Below, piece by piece: positions 1 to 9,695 of a DNA stretch of 64,000 nucleotides (within the stretch, counting starts at the first letter, position 1; each line of letters opens with the position of its first letter). This DNA comes from Tritrichomonas musculus. Taxonomy: Eukaryota; Parabasalia; Tritrichomonadida; Tritrichomonadidae. The DNA lies in assembly GCA_039105265.1 (NCBI GenBank), contig JAPFFF010000006.1:3286001-3350000 (forward strand). Reading direction: 5' to 3'. The notes under the pieces were generated by a model, which saw nothing but the letters and a program-made list of their open reading frames with translations, searched no databases and had not been told where the DNA came from. The position numbers and the translations under genes were made by a program.

Positions 1-222
1 TGTTTTCTTTTTTTTTTTTTTTTTTTGATCTAATTTTCATTTATGAAAGATTTGTTTCTTGAAGAAATATTTAATTTTTTTTTAATAAAAAAAATCAAAT
101 AAAAAAAATAATTAAATAAAACCTTTTTTATACAAATTTTATATAGTGTTAAGTGAAAATTTGAATCAGAAAGATTTTTATAATTTTCTGATTGATCTTT
201 GCGAATTTCGTTTTTAAAAATC

Positions 223-1815
223 ATGGATGAGCAAATACTTATCAGTCGGGATCAATATGAAAATGAATCAACTTCAATTCCTTTAAGCCAATGGAATATT
301 GAAGAGAAAAATAGAATTTTTCGAACAAGAAAGCTTTCATCATGTAAAAGTGTTAATAGATTTTTCAAAGAAACTGTAAGGCAAGGAATTTGTAATTCCC
401 ATCGTTCAGAGTTATACTTGTATCTTACAGAAATTGGTGAAATTTCTGAAGAATTAAAAGGTTTTTATAATGATGCTGTTTCATCAAAAACATATCCGCG
501 TTGCAGAAATATTATTGCATTATTTGGATATCCTGATTATGAGTTTTTTATTTCAAATGATATTATCGAAGATAATTTATCAATAATCAAAAATCAAAAT
601 CCAGGAATCACATTTTCGCCATTAATTCCATGTGTCTCATCGCTTCTTTCTCTTTTTTTCAAACAAGATATTGTTTATGTAGCTATTCAAACTATGATTA
701 ATAAAGATAATAAGTATTTCACCAAAACAAAATCAGAATTAATTACAATGATGAAAGCAATTGAAAAAATCATAAGTAATCATGCTAAAAAATTATTTGA
801 TTATTCAAAAATCCTTAAAATAAATATATCTGAAGTTGCACTTGTACTAATTCCATTTTTATTCTCAAACCGTGTTGACAAAAATGTTTCTCTTACTGTT
901 TTTGATGCATACATTTGTGATGGAAGAACCGCATTAGTAAAATATATTGTGGGAATCTTGTTAATTTTGCAATCTCAATTATTAAAGGCCAAATCACCAT
1001 CAGAATTTATTGATATTATTGTTTGCTACTTAGCATCTCTTAATAATCCAACTGAATTGTCAAAATTAATACACTTAACATTTAGTTTGAGCTATACAAA
1101 GAGTAAAAAAATAATGTATTTGGAGCGTCATGATAAAATAAAAAATAATGACTATTTATTATACAGGATTGGATCACAACTGCCTAAAATCGAAGAATTT
1201 TGCTCATTTCATCGTTTTTCGCCAATGTTTGGCTCATCAATGACAGGACTTCACACATATAACGGCAATTATTGTCCAACACGGATTTCAATTGATCATG
1301 TTGTCAATTCCAGTATCCATAATGGGAAACTGTTGACTGTTTCGCAATTTGAAAAATTAAAGATTAGATTTCATAGCAGACTTAGGAGATTTGACGCTTA
1401 TCCTGTTTATTTGCTATCTCGTGATGGATCAGCTTTTATGACTTTCTTCAAAAAATCAAAAAATTGTTCGCCTTGTATGATTATTATAAAAACTGAATCA
1501 AAAACAATAGGAGCCGTTTTTGATGACGACATTTATCCCAAATGTAAAAATAAGTATTATGGTTCGCCTTTAGCCACAGTATTTGATGTAACAAATGATG
1601 AAATTTACAAAACATCGTTGAAAAATGATTATTATTTGTCTGTTCAAATAGATTCTATTTCTATAGGTGGAGGAGCAACAGGTTGTGCAATATATTTAGA
1701 AGATTCATTTGAAACAGTTTTTAGTGATCCATGTGAAAGTTTCGACTCTCCTTCTTTGTTACCTTCTCAAAGAGTTTCTATCATTGATGTCGAACTCTAC
1801 AAACTTTCAATTTAA
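223..1815 (+). CDS. TBC-TLDc protein (TBC1D24-like), probable pseudo-RabGAP
   Basis: The 530-residue protein starts at the ATG at 223; the frame is open further upstream but has no earlier ATG. Residues about 45-270 look like a TBC (Rab-GAP) domain, entered by VRQGICNSHRSELYLYL, the usual R-x-G-I-P-x-x-x-R motif. Residues about 365-530 form a TLDc domain, with LSRDGSAFMTF, IGGGATGCAIYL and DPCESFDSP. TBC plus TLDc is the TBC1D24/Skywalker architecture, which acts in vesicle traffic and oxidative-stress resistance. The catalytic fingers look lost. Where active TBC proteins have D-x-x-R I read K-T-Y-P-R (89-93), and where they have Y-x-Q I read ITFSPL. So it may bind Rab or Arf GTPases or phosphoinositides without GAP activity. 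The domain assignment is firm for TLDc and good for TBC. Confidence 0.82.
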   Translation: MDEQILISRDQYENESTSIPLSQWNIEEKNRIFRTRKLSSCKSVNRFFKETVRQGICNSHRSELYLYLTEIGEISEELKGFYNDAVSSKTYPRCRNIIALFGYPDYEFFISNDIIEDNLSIIKNQNPGITFSPLIPCVSSLLSLFFKQDIVYVAIQTMINKDNKYFTKTKSELITMMKAIEKIISNHAKKLFDYSKILKINISEVALVLIPFLFSNRVDKNVSLTVFDAYICDGRTALVKYIVGILLILQSQLLKAKSPSEFIDIIVCYLASLNNPTELSKLIHLTFSLSYTKSKKIMYLERHDKIKNNDYLLYRIGSQLPKIEEFCSFHRFSPMFGSSMTGLHTYNGNYCPTRISIDHVVNSSIHNGKLLTVSQFEKLKIRFHSRLRRFDAYPVYLLSRDGSAFMTFFKKSKNCSPCMIIIKTESKTIGAVFDDDIYPKCKNKYYGSPLATVFDVTNDEIYKTSLKNDYYLSVQIDSISIGGGATGCAIYLEDSFETVFSDPCESFDSPSLLPSQRVSIIDVELYKLSI

Positions 1816-2232
1816 GTTATTAGTTTTTTATAAACGTTTTTTTTTTCAATTAATTTTGAAATAAAAAGCCGATAAATCAAATAAATATTTAAAACCCACT
1901 TTTCTATTAGTATTCAGATATTCTCGGAATGTTTATTTGTTATTTGAGTAACAAAACTTTTTTTTATAGATTAATTTTTAAATTTTCATGTTTTATAATG
2001 CTTATTTCGCTGTTTTTCTGTTTTGATATTTGGAATAATTGAATATTCAATGAACGAAATGAATTTTTTGAAAATAGATAATGATGATTAATATTATTTA
2101 TATATATGTTAAAAATCAAAGGAAACTTTATATAAATAAAAAAGTGGATTTAATTAAAAAGTGATATAATATCGTCACTTTTCACCTTATTTGAATTGGG
2201 TTAAATGTATTAAAACATATCAAAATCTTCGA
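1816..2232. other. Intergenic, AT-rich, no gene seen
   Basis: About 417 bp between two plus-strand genes. It contains short TA runs and a TCACTT (2175-2180) resembling the trichomonad initiator, 53 bp before the next ATG. I see no open frame of note and no structured RNA. Confidence 0.5.
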
Positions 2233-2973
2233 ATGAGTTTATTAAAAGATTCAACAAACTCGCCTGTTAAACCGCTCCCAACTCCTCTTAAGAACAAAAA
2301 ATCAACTGTATTTACTGTTCCAATTGAGCATACAATCAACATGAAAGCAATGATTATTACCGATCAAAATTTCGGTAAAACTCTTCCTTTAACTAAATCA
2401 ATTCCACATTGCATGAAAAGCTTGATGACGATCATAGCACGTGAATCTATTAACTGCATATTTATGATTGGTGATCTTGTCTACATTAATGAAAAAGATC
2501 CCAAGATTGAGCAAGCTAAAGAAATTTTAGGCAAAGTTTTTAAAGCACTTGAAATGATACCTATTCCTGTATACATTCTTGGTGGAGAACGAAATCGTCG
2601 TTTATTATACGATGTTAATTATGATGTTCCTCATTCAAACATTCACGTTGTATATGACTTTTTAATACGTATACACAATCCCAATCCGCCAATTGGTACG
2701 CCATCAAACTTTTATTTAACTCATGATTGCAAAAATCCACTTGTTCTAAAGGCAAATGAAATTGAATCATATGCAATTGAGCTTAAAAGGGCCCTACAAG
2801 ATGAAATATCAAATGAAGATTACCTTATTATTGGTCATTGTCAAGCCTATTATCAAAATGATACTGCCAAAGTTGCGTCAATCAAAGAATATTCCCCTGA
2901 CTTGCATCGTAGTGGATATGCTGTTCTAAAGCTCACTCCAGAAGGATTTAACTTAAACATTGTTGGAAGGTAG
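2233..2973 (+). CDS. Degenerate calcineurin-like metallophosphoesterase
   Basis: The 246-residue protein uses the first ATG of the frame, at 2233. The order of motifs recalls the metallophosphoesterase fold: AMIITDQNFG in place of D-x-H, MIGDLVY in place of G-D-x-x-D, ILGGERNR in place of G-N-H-(D/E), YLTHDC, and IIGHCQAY in place of G-H-x-H. The scaffold positions persist, but most metal ligands are replaced: the first His, the Asn-His of GNH, and the last His. The fold is therefore likely kept while two-metal catalysis is doubtful. VPS29 is a known example of a non-catalytic member used as a binding scaffold, but I see nothing that ties this protein to retromer. The first 30 residues are Pro/Lys-rich and probably disordered. 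Family membership is moderately supported, and a specific role cannot be given. Confidence 0.55.
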   Translation: MSLLKDSTNSPVKPLPTPLKNKKSTVFTVPIEHTINMKAMIITDQNFGKTLPLTKSIPHCMKSLMTIIARESINCIFMIGDLVYINEKDPKIEQAKEILGKVFKALEMIPIPVYILGGERNRRLLYDVNYDVPHSNIHVVYDFLIRIHNPNPPIGTPSNFYLTHDCKNPLVLKANEIESYAIELKRALQDEISNEDYLIIGHCQAYYQNDTAKVASIKEYSPDLHRSGYAVLKLTPEGFNLNIVGR

Positions 2974-3855
2974 GTTAATTTTATAATTACAATCATATAC
3001 ACCTGTATACACATTAAAATAAATATTTATATCCTAATTCCCAAATAAAAAGTATTTTTCCTTCTTCTTCTAAATTATAAATTTATAGTATCATTTGTTT
3101 GGAGTTGGTTTAAGGTTCTCCTTCCCAAAAAAAATGTAAATTATTCAATATTGAATTAACTCATAGAATAAATAATTCAATAGAGCATTTTTCGGAAAAA
3201 GTTTTGGTGAAAAATAAAAACATTTGACCTCAACGATTAAATCTTATTTTATTCAAAATTTTATTGATTTTTTAATTTTATGATTTCTATCTGTAAAAAA
3301 CAAAATCGATATGATTTCATAAATATATTATTATCAAATCATTTGAAATATATATCTATATAAATTTGATATTTTAATTAATTTTTAAAAACGATATTTA
3401 TGCATATTTTATTTGTGAAATCTCATTGAATTTATTCTTTTAAATTTGAAAGGAGAACTTTAAAAAAAATTAAAAAAGTTTGAGTGGGAAATAATCGTTT
3501 TTGGTTTTGGTGTGTTTTTTTTCATGTTGCAATGAAGCTTGACATGAAATATTTGGTATATATATTATAAATACATCAATCTATATTTTGAAATTCACTG
3601 TTTGAAAATGCAGTCATTATCATATGCTAGAATCAATATTTTATCGATAATATCTTAAATTTAAATGAAAGCGTGTTATTTTATCTTGCAATATCAATAA
3701 TGGAAAACCTGCATTAATTTAAGATTGGAAAATAGTATTTTCAAATACATTTGACTTATTTTTTTTGACTTTTGAAAAATTTGAATAGATTTAAAAGGGA
3801 ATTTGATCAAGGGTATTCAAATTTTAAGTCAAGGGAAATTTTTCCATAATTATAG
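2974..3855. other. Intergenic, AT-rich, no gene seen
   Basis: About 880 bp without a credible reading frame. A TTTGACCTCAACG stretch at about 3224-3236 recurs in variant form near 8034, 47645 and, reversed, near 13140. It may be a weak dispersed repeat or a shared upstream element. Confidence 0.45.
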
Positions 3856-4059
3856 ATGCAAGCCAATGAGCAATACTCCAGTATTATAGCTTCCCCTATT
3901 AATGCCGACGAGCTTCCCGTCTGTTTTGACAACGATTTGTTGAATGATGAAGATATAATTGACTTAACAACAAATCAAAATGATGAAGAAAATGGAAGTA
4001 TTATAGATTTAGCTCTGCAAGAAGCGGATGAATACCTCATATATGAAGTATATAATTAG
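3856..4059 (+). CDS. Small acidic protein with two SUMO-interaction-like cores
   Basis: The 67-codon ATG frame ends in TAG. Its base composition is clearly less AT-rich than the flanks and its codons look like those of neighbouring genes, so I think it is real. The peptide is strongly acidic. It carries two hydrophobic cores embedded in Asp/Glu: EDIIDLTT (about residues 35-42) and GSIIDLA (about 49-55). I-I-D-L-T matches the SUMO-interacting motif type of RNF4-like proteins (V/I-x-D-L-T with acidic neighbours). No domain, signal peptide or membrane segment is visible. It could also be a fragment of a larger gene, since the flanks offer no continuation. SUMO binding is inference from the motif alone. 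Confidence 0.45.
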   Translation: MQANEQYSSIIASPINADELPVCFDNDLLNDEDIIDLTTNQNDEENGSIIDLALQEADEYLIYEVYN

Positions 4060-4265
4060 AAATCTTGCCATATTTCAAAATTTTAAATTTATACATTTCA
4101 ATTTTAGACTAGGGATATGGCCAATTAATAAACTTATTTCCTTATCTAGTTTTTATTTTTTACTTTCTATTTAGTAAAATATTAAAAATAAAAAATAAAA
4201 AATGAGATTTTACGATGATAATTGATTTATTTATATTCAAATTATTTAAGCTTCTTATCACTATC

Positions 4266-6563
4266 TTAATCTGATTCCGAATCTTTATCTGAGTCTGAAT
4301 CTCTATCTTCATCTGAATCCAATATTTCTTGTTTTAATTTTAAGTAAGAAGAAAGTATAGGTTTAATGTTTGAATCATCATCATCATCAAAATCTAAATC
4401 GTCAAGATTTGATAATTTAGTAGTAATTGTCCTCGTCTTTTGTGATGAGCTAACAGAAGAATGTTTAACTGAGGTAAATGTTTTTACTGATTTGGTGATA
4501 GATGATGATTCACTCTGAACAGTTGATTGACTTGCTGAAATAGAAGTATTTTCTGAACTTTTCGCCGTAGACGAAGATTCACTAACTGAAGTAGAAGAAG
4601 ATTTTTTGCTAGCAGAGGTTTTTGAAGATGATGATGTCACTGCAGTTGAAGATGATAGTGCTACTTCTTTTGAAGTAGATGACCCAACCACTGCTTTTGA
4701 AATCAAAGTGTCTTGATCTGAATCAAAGTCAGAATTGGAATTTAAAAGAGCTAATGCTTTGGCAGCTGACGATGATGACTTAGATATTGATGTAGATTTT
4801 TTGGATGAAGATGATTTAATTGATGTAGATTTAGAAGATTTGATTGAAGTAGACATAGAAGTTATTGAAGCTTGGGTTGTGGAAGAAGATTCTGTAGAAA
4901 GAGATGCAGAATTCGAAGTAGACTTTGAAGATTTAACTGAAGTTGAAGTGGATGCTTTTGATGCTTTAGTCGTAGAGGAAGACTCTTTAGAAATTGACAT
5001 GGAATTTGGAGATGATGATTTCGTAACTGATGAAACCTTTTGTGAGGAAGATGCACTAATAGAGTTTGAAGTTGAATTAGCAGACACTTTTGAAGAAGTC
5101 GAAACGTCATTTGATGCAGATACTTTAATTATAGTCGATCCTTTTGCATTTGGATCTGAAGAAATATCAGTGGATCCATGCTTCCTAATTGAAAGATTGT
5201 TATTAGGTTCTTGAGGTTGCTTCACTGTAAATTTGGTGCTTATGGAGGTCTTTGTTTCTAATTCAGCTTCATCTGGCGATTTTACATGAAGTTTAACTGT
5301 GGTTTTCTTGTCAATTTTAGGTTCTTGGGATGCAGATTCTGAAGATTTGCTATTCAATTTCTTTTTCAACTGCGAAAGTTGTTTTTTCAGGTCTTCATTT
5401 TCTTTCTTCAACTCTGAAATTGTCTTCGCTTGCTTTTTGATTAGTTCATCTTTATCTTTATCTGATCCTCCCTTGTTTGAAGTATTATTAGCATCCATAA
5501 TTTCATCAACATATAAAAGTACTTCATCTGTATCAACATCTTCCAAACAGAAATCTAAATTTATAGTGTCATCATTATTATTTGATAATTCTGAATTGTC
5601 AAAGTCTTCGGCAAATTCTGCAATGGAACTATTTTGTGATAAACTTAATTTAAGGAAAATTTCACGAAATGTTGGTCTTTCTTGTGGATTTGATGACCAG
5701 CACCTTTCAATCACTGACTTAAGACCTTTTTTAATAGGGCATTTAAATTTTGGTCTGAGTCCTTGAGCTATCTTTGATGTGAGTGAGAAGGGTGTGAGCT
5801 TTTTAGCTTGAATTATATCATCATAAGCTCGTGTTCCTGTAATAACTTCGTACATCAAAATTCCAAATGAATAAACGTCAGCTTTGGTATTGAAATTATA
5901 ACTTTCAGTTACTTCAGGAGCCATGTATGCAACTGTTCCAACACTTGACATTGATTGTTTCATTGAATCTTGAGGATCGTAAAATTTAGAAAGGCCGAAA
6001 TCTGCAATGCATGGATGATAATTTTTGTCAAGAAGAATATTTTCGGGTTTCAGGTCACGATGAATTACAAAATGATTATGAAGAGTCATCATTCCTAATG
6101 CTATTCCAACCAGAATTATTTGCCTTTTTGTATTTGAATAATCTGATGGGCAAAGAGATTTAACCTCCTTGCCGAGTAAATCAGCAAGAGAACCATTAGC
6201 CATATAATCCATGAGGAAGGTAAGGTTAGCATTTCCATTAAAATCTTTGTAAGAAACTCCTCTAAATCTAATAATAGTTGGATGTTGAACTCGAATAAGT
6301 ATATTAACTTCTCTCAAAATATAATCTTGATCAGCTTTTGATTGAACAAAATTGGTTTTTGCTGCAAGTTTTTCTCCTGTACTTTTATTTTTAACTAGAT
6401 TTACAGAACCAAAACTTCCATTATTAAGCTTTTTAACAACTTCATAATTGTCAATTTCAAATAAGTACTTTGAGCTTACACTCGGTGTTTCTTTTTCAAC
6501 AACTTTAACAAGAGGTGGTAAACTGCTTTGTTTTTGATTGGGAGTAGCCGATTTCTTTTTCAT
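4266..6563 (-). CDS. TKL-like protein kinase with coiled coil and Ser-rich acidic tail
   Basis: The 765-residue protein starts at the ATG at 6561-6563. The kinase domain spans about residues 39-310: glycine loop NNGSFGSV (47-54), catalytic Lys69 in AAK, HRDLKPEN (168-175, Asp170), DFG (188-190), APE (215-217), and the late CWSSNPQERP motif. All catalytic residues are present, so it should be active as a Ser/Thr kinase of the TKL-like type common in trichomonads. A Lys/Glu coiled coil follows at about 375-410 (ELIKKQAKTISELKKENEDL). Then come about 300 residues that are more than half Ser/Thr, with short Ser-Ser-Lys repeats, and finally an Asp-rich stretch with D-S-D-x-D repeats, an obvious casein-kinase-2 type substrate. 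The tail is repetitive enough to leave a long spurious frame on the other strand. Substrates are unknown. Confidence 0.88.
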   Translation of the reverse strand: MKKKSATPNQKQSSLPPLVKVVEKETPSVSSKYLFEIDNYEVVKKLNNGSFGSVNLVKNKSTGEKLAAKTNFVQSKADQDYILREVNILIRVQHPTIIRFRGVSYKDFNGNANLTFLMDYMANGSLADLLGKEVKSLCPSDYSNTKRQIILVGIALGMMTLHNHFVIHRDLKPENILLDKNYHPCIADFGLSKFYDPQDSMKQSMSSVGTVAYMAPEVTESYNFNTKADVYSFGILMYEVITGTRAYDDIIQAKKLTPFSLTSKIAQGLRPKFKCPIKKGLKSVIERCWSSNPQERPTFREIFLKLSLSQNSSIAEFAEDFDNSELSNNNDDTINLDFCLEDVDTDEVLLYVDEIMDANNTSNKGGSDKDKDELIKKQAKTISELKKENEDLKKQLSQLKKKLNSKSSESASQEPKIDKKTTVKLHVKSPDEAELETKTSISTKFTVKQPQEPNNNLSIRKHGSTDISSDPNAKGSTIIKVSASNDVSTSSKVSANSTSNSISASSSQKVSSVTKSSSPNSMSISKESSSTTKASKASTSTSVKSSKSTSNSASLSTESSSTTQASITSMSTSIKSSKSTSIKSSSSKKSTSISKSSSSAAKALALLNSNSDFDSDQDTLISKAVVGSSTSKEVALSSSTAVTSSSSKTSASKKSSSTSVSESSSTAKSSENTSISASQSTVQSESSSITKSVKTFTSVKHSSVSSSQKTRTITTKLSNLDDLDFDDDDDSNIKPILSSYLKLKQEILDSDEDRDSDSDKDSESD

Positions 6564-8275
6564 TGTACAATTTGAGTTAAACGTTATATTAAGTTTTTGT
6601 TAACAAAAACTCATAAGTAACTTTTGTAAAAATTTATAATAATTGTTCTTCAAATCCTTCCTAATCAATAAATATAAAGATTTTTTTAATTATATAATGT
6701 AAGCTTGTAAATTTGGTGAAATAAACGTTTTTTGGGTTTTAAAAATCACCAAATGTAACCATATTATTGTCAAATAAAAATTATTAATATTTATTATTGT
6801 CATAAACCATTGAATTATTTGAAAGAGGAATTAAATGAGTTTTATCAAAAGTCATATTAATAATCGATAAGATTTTCTCAGTAAAAAAATGTTATTTTTT
6901 GAATATTACAAAATAATTGTATGATTTGTATAATATATCATATAAAATAATAATAAAAAGCTCAATTATATTGACGATGAAAAGCCAAATAACCGATTTC
7001 ACCAAAAGCCCAGGTCTTGGGCTTTTGGCGACAGCATTCAATTTTGAATAGTTTACATATATTTTGGAGATCACCAAAACGGTTTTTTTGGCGATGGTGA
7101 TTTGTAAAGCTTTCAAAATATCATATATAAAATAAAAAAAAAAAAAATAAGATATAAATATATAAAAAAATCAATAATAGCATTTTTTCAATTGAAAATA
7201 AATTTTTTTCATTTATATTTTAAATATAACCGATATAAAATGTATTTAAAATATTAATAGTATTTATATTTTTATGAATATATATAGCCGAGTAATTAAA
7301 TAAATTCATTGAATTTATTGAATGTTGATTCGTAAATTGAATTATTATTTAATCAAATATCATTTAATCATTTTATTTGATAGATTCCAAAATGCAGATT
7401 TTTCGGAAAATTTTCATTCAATTTTTTTTCAATTGAAAAAAGTACAAAATTTTGGAAAATCGCATTCAATTTTTTTTTCCCGACGGTTTAATAGAAAATG
7501 ACATGAGGATAAAAAAAATAAAAAAGTTACTTAAAAACCTGATTATTTTTATTAAAACTTTAAAAATACCTTTTTTTGTGACGGATCACTATTCGGATAA
7601 ACTTAATTATCAGAATAGTATAAATTTGTTCATTTTTGTCTAATAAATGATAGAGCTAGTATTAATAAAATTATTCCGCCATGAAAATAGAGTAAAACTA
7701 AAAAGGATTTCATCAATATTCAGGGTAAAAAAGGAAATATGCATAGTGAAAAACTTTAATATAAGAAGAATACATGGATCAAATGCATTAATGCCATCAT
7801 TAAAATCATACTCGTAAACATTTTTTGGCATATAATTAAGTAAAATGTTATATAAAAAGTTGAAATATTCTTAAGTCTGTAAAAAAAACGTAAAATCCAA
7901 GATCGTCATTACTTATGGCTTATGGGAAAAAACGCTTGTCTTTATAGTTGCTTGGTAAGCCGAAGAGTGATTAATATTCGCCAAAGAAAACAAATATGAG
8001 TGTGGCCACAACCGTAAAAATAACATTAAAATATTTGACCTTAACGTTTTTTCTAAAAAATCTGCATTTGAAGATCTATCTTTTATTTAATAATTCATAA
8101 GAAATAACTTTTTAAAAGATTTATTAAAATCGCCAAAAGACCAGAAAGAATCACCAAGACCAGGTCTTTTTTTTACATTTGGGTATATTTTACAAGCTTA
8201 TATAATGGGTAAAATTGGTTTTTTTTCATTTGAGAAGGTTAAGAATTCCTTTCAATAAAGATTTTAAGGTATATA
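6564..8275. other. Long AT-rich intergenic stretch, no gene seen
   Basis: About 1.7 kb with only short, low-complexity frames. It holds the perfect hairpin at 7002-7028, and a related sequence around 8132-8170 with repeated AAGACC/GGTCTT and CACCAAA words. It may be the remains of repeats. I see no RNA gene. Confidence 0.45.
7002..7028. repeat. Perfect 11-bp hairpin
   Basis: CCAAAAGCCCA, a five-base loop (GGTCT), then TGGGCTTTTGG. The stem is perfect and unusually GC-containing for its surroundings. Similar words (CGCCAAAAG, CACCAAGACC) recur at 8132-8160, and CACCAAA occurs at 6748. A dispersed element is possible. There is no T-run directly after it and no adjacent gene end, so I do not call a terminator. 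Confidence 0.5.
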
Positions 8276-8886
8276 AAGTCGGATTCAAAATGCTTAGGAC
8301 ATTCTCTCAAAAAAATTCTGATAAAAGTGAAAAACAAAATTTTCAATTGAATAGTAATAAAATCTCATTTATTTTAAGCCAAGAAGAGCAATATGAATAA
8401 ATCATACGCAAAAAAAGCATTTTTAAAAAAGAATCACCACTTTAAAACATCTCGAGAATAGATATTTATGCTCCAGATAGAAATTTCTTTAATTATTATA
8501 AATAAGCTAGGCTTTAAATTGGTGGTCATTTTAGGTTGGAAATGACCAGTATTAAAGCATTTTATAGCTCCAAGTGACCAGTTGCCAAAAAGTGGTCATT
8601 GACTATTTAAAGCATAGAAAATAAGATTAATGCTAGGTTTTACTATCCAGACGAGTTATCATAGAAAAAGTCATGGAACTATCCATATCCACTTCCAATT
8701 TTATCTTTTAGGTCTCAATAAAAAGATTTCTTCTAAAGTTTTCTTTTCTTATTTTCGTTTTATTTGAGCTTGACACTTTTTCATTTTCTGAGTATCTCTG
8801 AATTTCTTGCATGCAGCTTGGGACACTTTTGAATGGATTTCTATGGTAATTTAAAAAGTTTGTCCCAAGCTAATTGAATCCGACTT
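8276..8886. mobile_element. Mariner-type MITE (copy A) with TA target duplication
   Basis: The left end reads AAGTCGGATTC then AAAATGCTTAGGACA. The right end, reverse complemented, reads AAGTCGGATTC then AATTAGCTTGGGACA. This gives 26-bp terminal inverted repeats with four mismatches. The flanking dinucleotide is TA on both sides (8274-8275 and 8887-8888), the signature of Tc1/mariner insertion. The 611-bp interior has no transposase frame that I can recognise. It contains an 11-bp perfect inverted repeat at 8815-8825/8861-8871 (AGCTTGGGACA). The same terminal sequences bound a shorter copy at 47536-47699. It is non-autonomous and probably old. Confidence 0.6.
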
Positions 8887-8888
8887 TA

Positions 8889-9695
8889 GAATTCTATTTT
8901 TCATTTCACTTTGCAGGTGAGAAGTGTAAAAAATTGTGAGGAATCGGTTACAGTTTTATCCAAAATTAAATTAATTAGTATTACCATTTTATCACAATAT
9001 CTTTTATTTTTTTAAATTATAAATCTAATCTAAATTATTCTATTATGTTTTTCATTATAATATCACATATATTTTGAAAAATAATATATTTTTTTCTAAA
9101 TATATAGAGATAAAAATATTTTAATTATTATTAATAAAAAAATAAATGAAGTAGTTTTATAACTTTTTGAATATTTTAAGCAAGTTTTTTCAAAATTTGA
9201 ATGTGTGACTCGAAAAAAAGATAGAAATTTGAGCCAAATATGAAATTGATATATTTTTCATATTATCAAGAATAGAATAAAAATGCATAAATAAATATTG
9301 AAAATAGTGCTTTTTTCATATATCCAAAATAAAGCATCTATTGAAAAAGTGGGGAAGAAAAAGACGACATTCCAGTTTGTCTAAATAAATTTTTTATGAT
9401 TTAAGCTATAATAGTTCAAAAAAATCATATTAATAAAACTGTATTGTTATTAAAAAATATTGCAGATTTAATAATAATAAAAAAATTAAAAATTCCCAAT
9501 ATAATCGTATATTTTTATTACCAATTAATATTTTGTAAATAATTGAAAATCCATTTATCTTCACAAAATTTGAAATAAATCAAATCAAATAAATAAATAA
9601 AAATCAGAGAATATCAGCTTTTTTTTGAGAATGCCCTTATTCAAATTTTCTATCTATTTCAAGAATATAAAATAATCTTATTCAACATTTTATCT
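8889..9695. other. Intergenic, AT-rich, no gene seen
   Basis: About 800 bp of T- and A-rich sequence leading to the CK1-like gene. No frame, repeat or RNA is supported. Confidence 0.4.

Noticed and set aside
1-222. T-run at the window start as a telomere or contig end feature
   Set aside because: It is a plain homopolymer without telomere repeats; nothing more can be said.
4735-5214. 159-residue acidic frame on the plus strand inside the kinase gene
   Set aside because: It is an antisense shadow of the Ser-rich kinase tail; no initiator, domain or independent codon signature.
7452-7831. Two 63-residue frames in the gene-free region
   Set aside because: Composition is that of random AT-rich DNA; one lacks an ATG start.
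8215-8400. 61-residue frame overlapping the left end of the MITE
   Set aside because: Its frame crosses the element border, lacks codon bias and has no recognisable motif.
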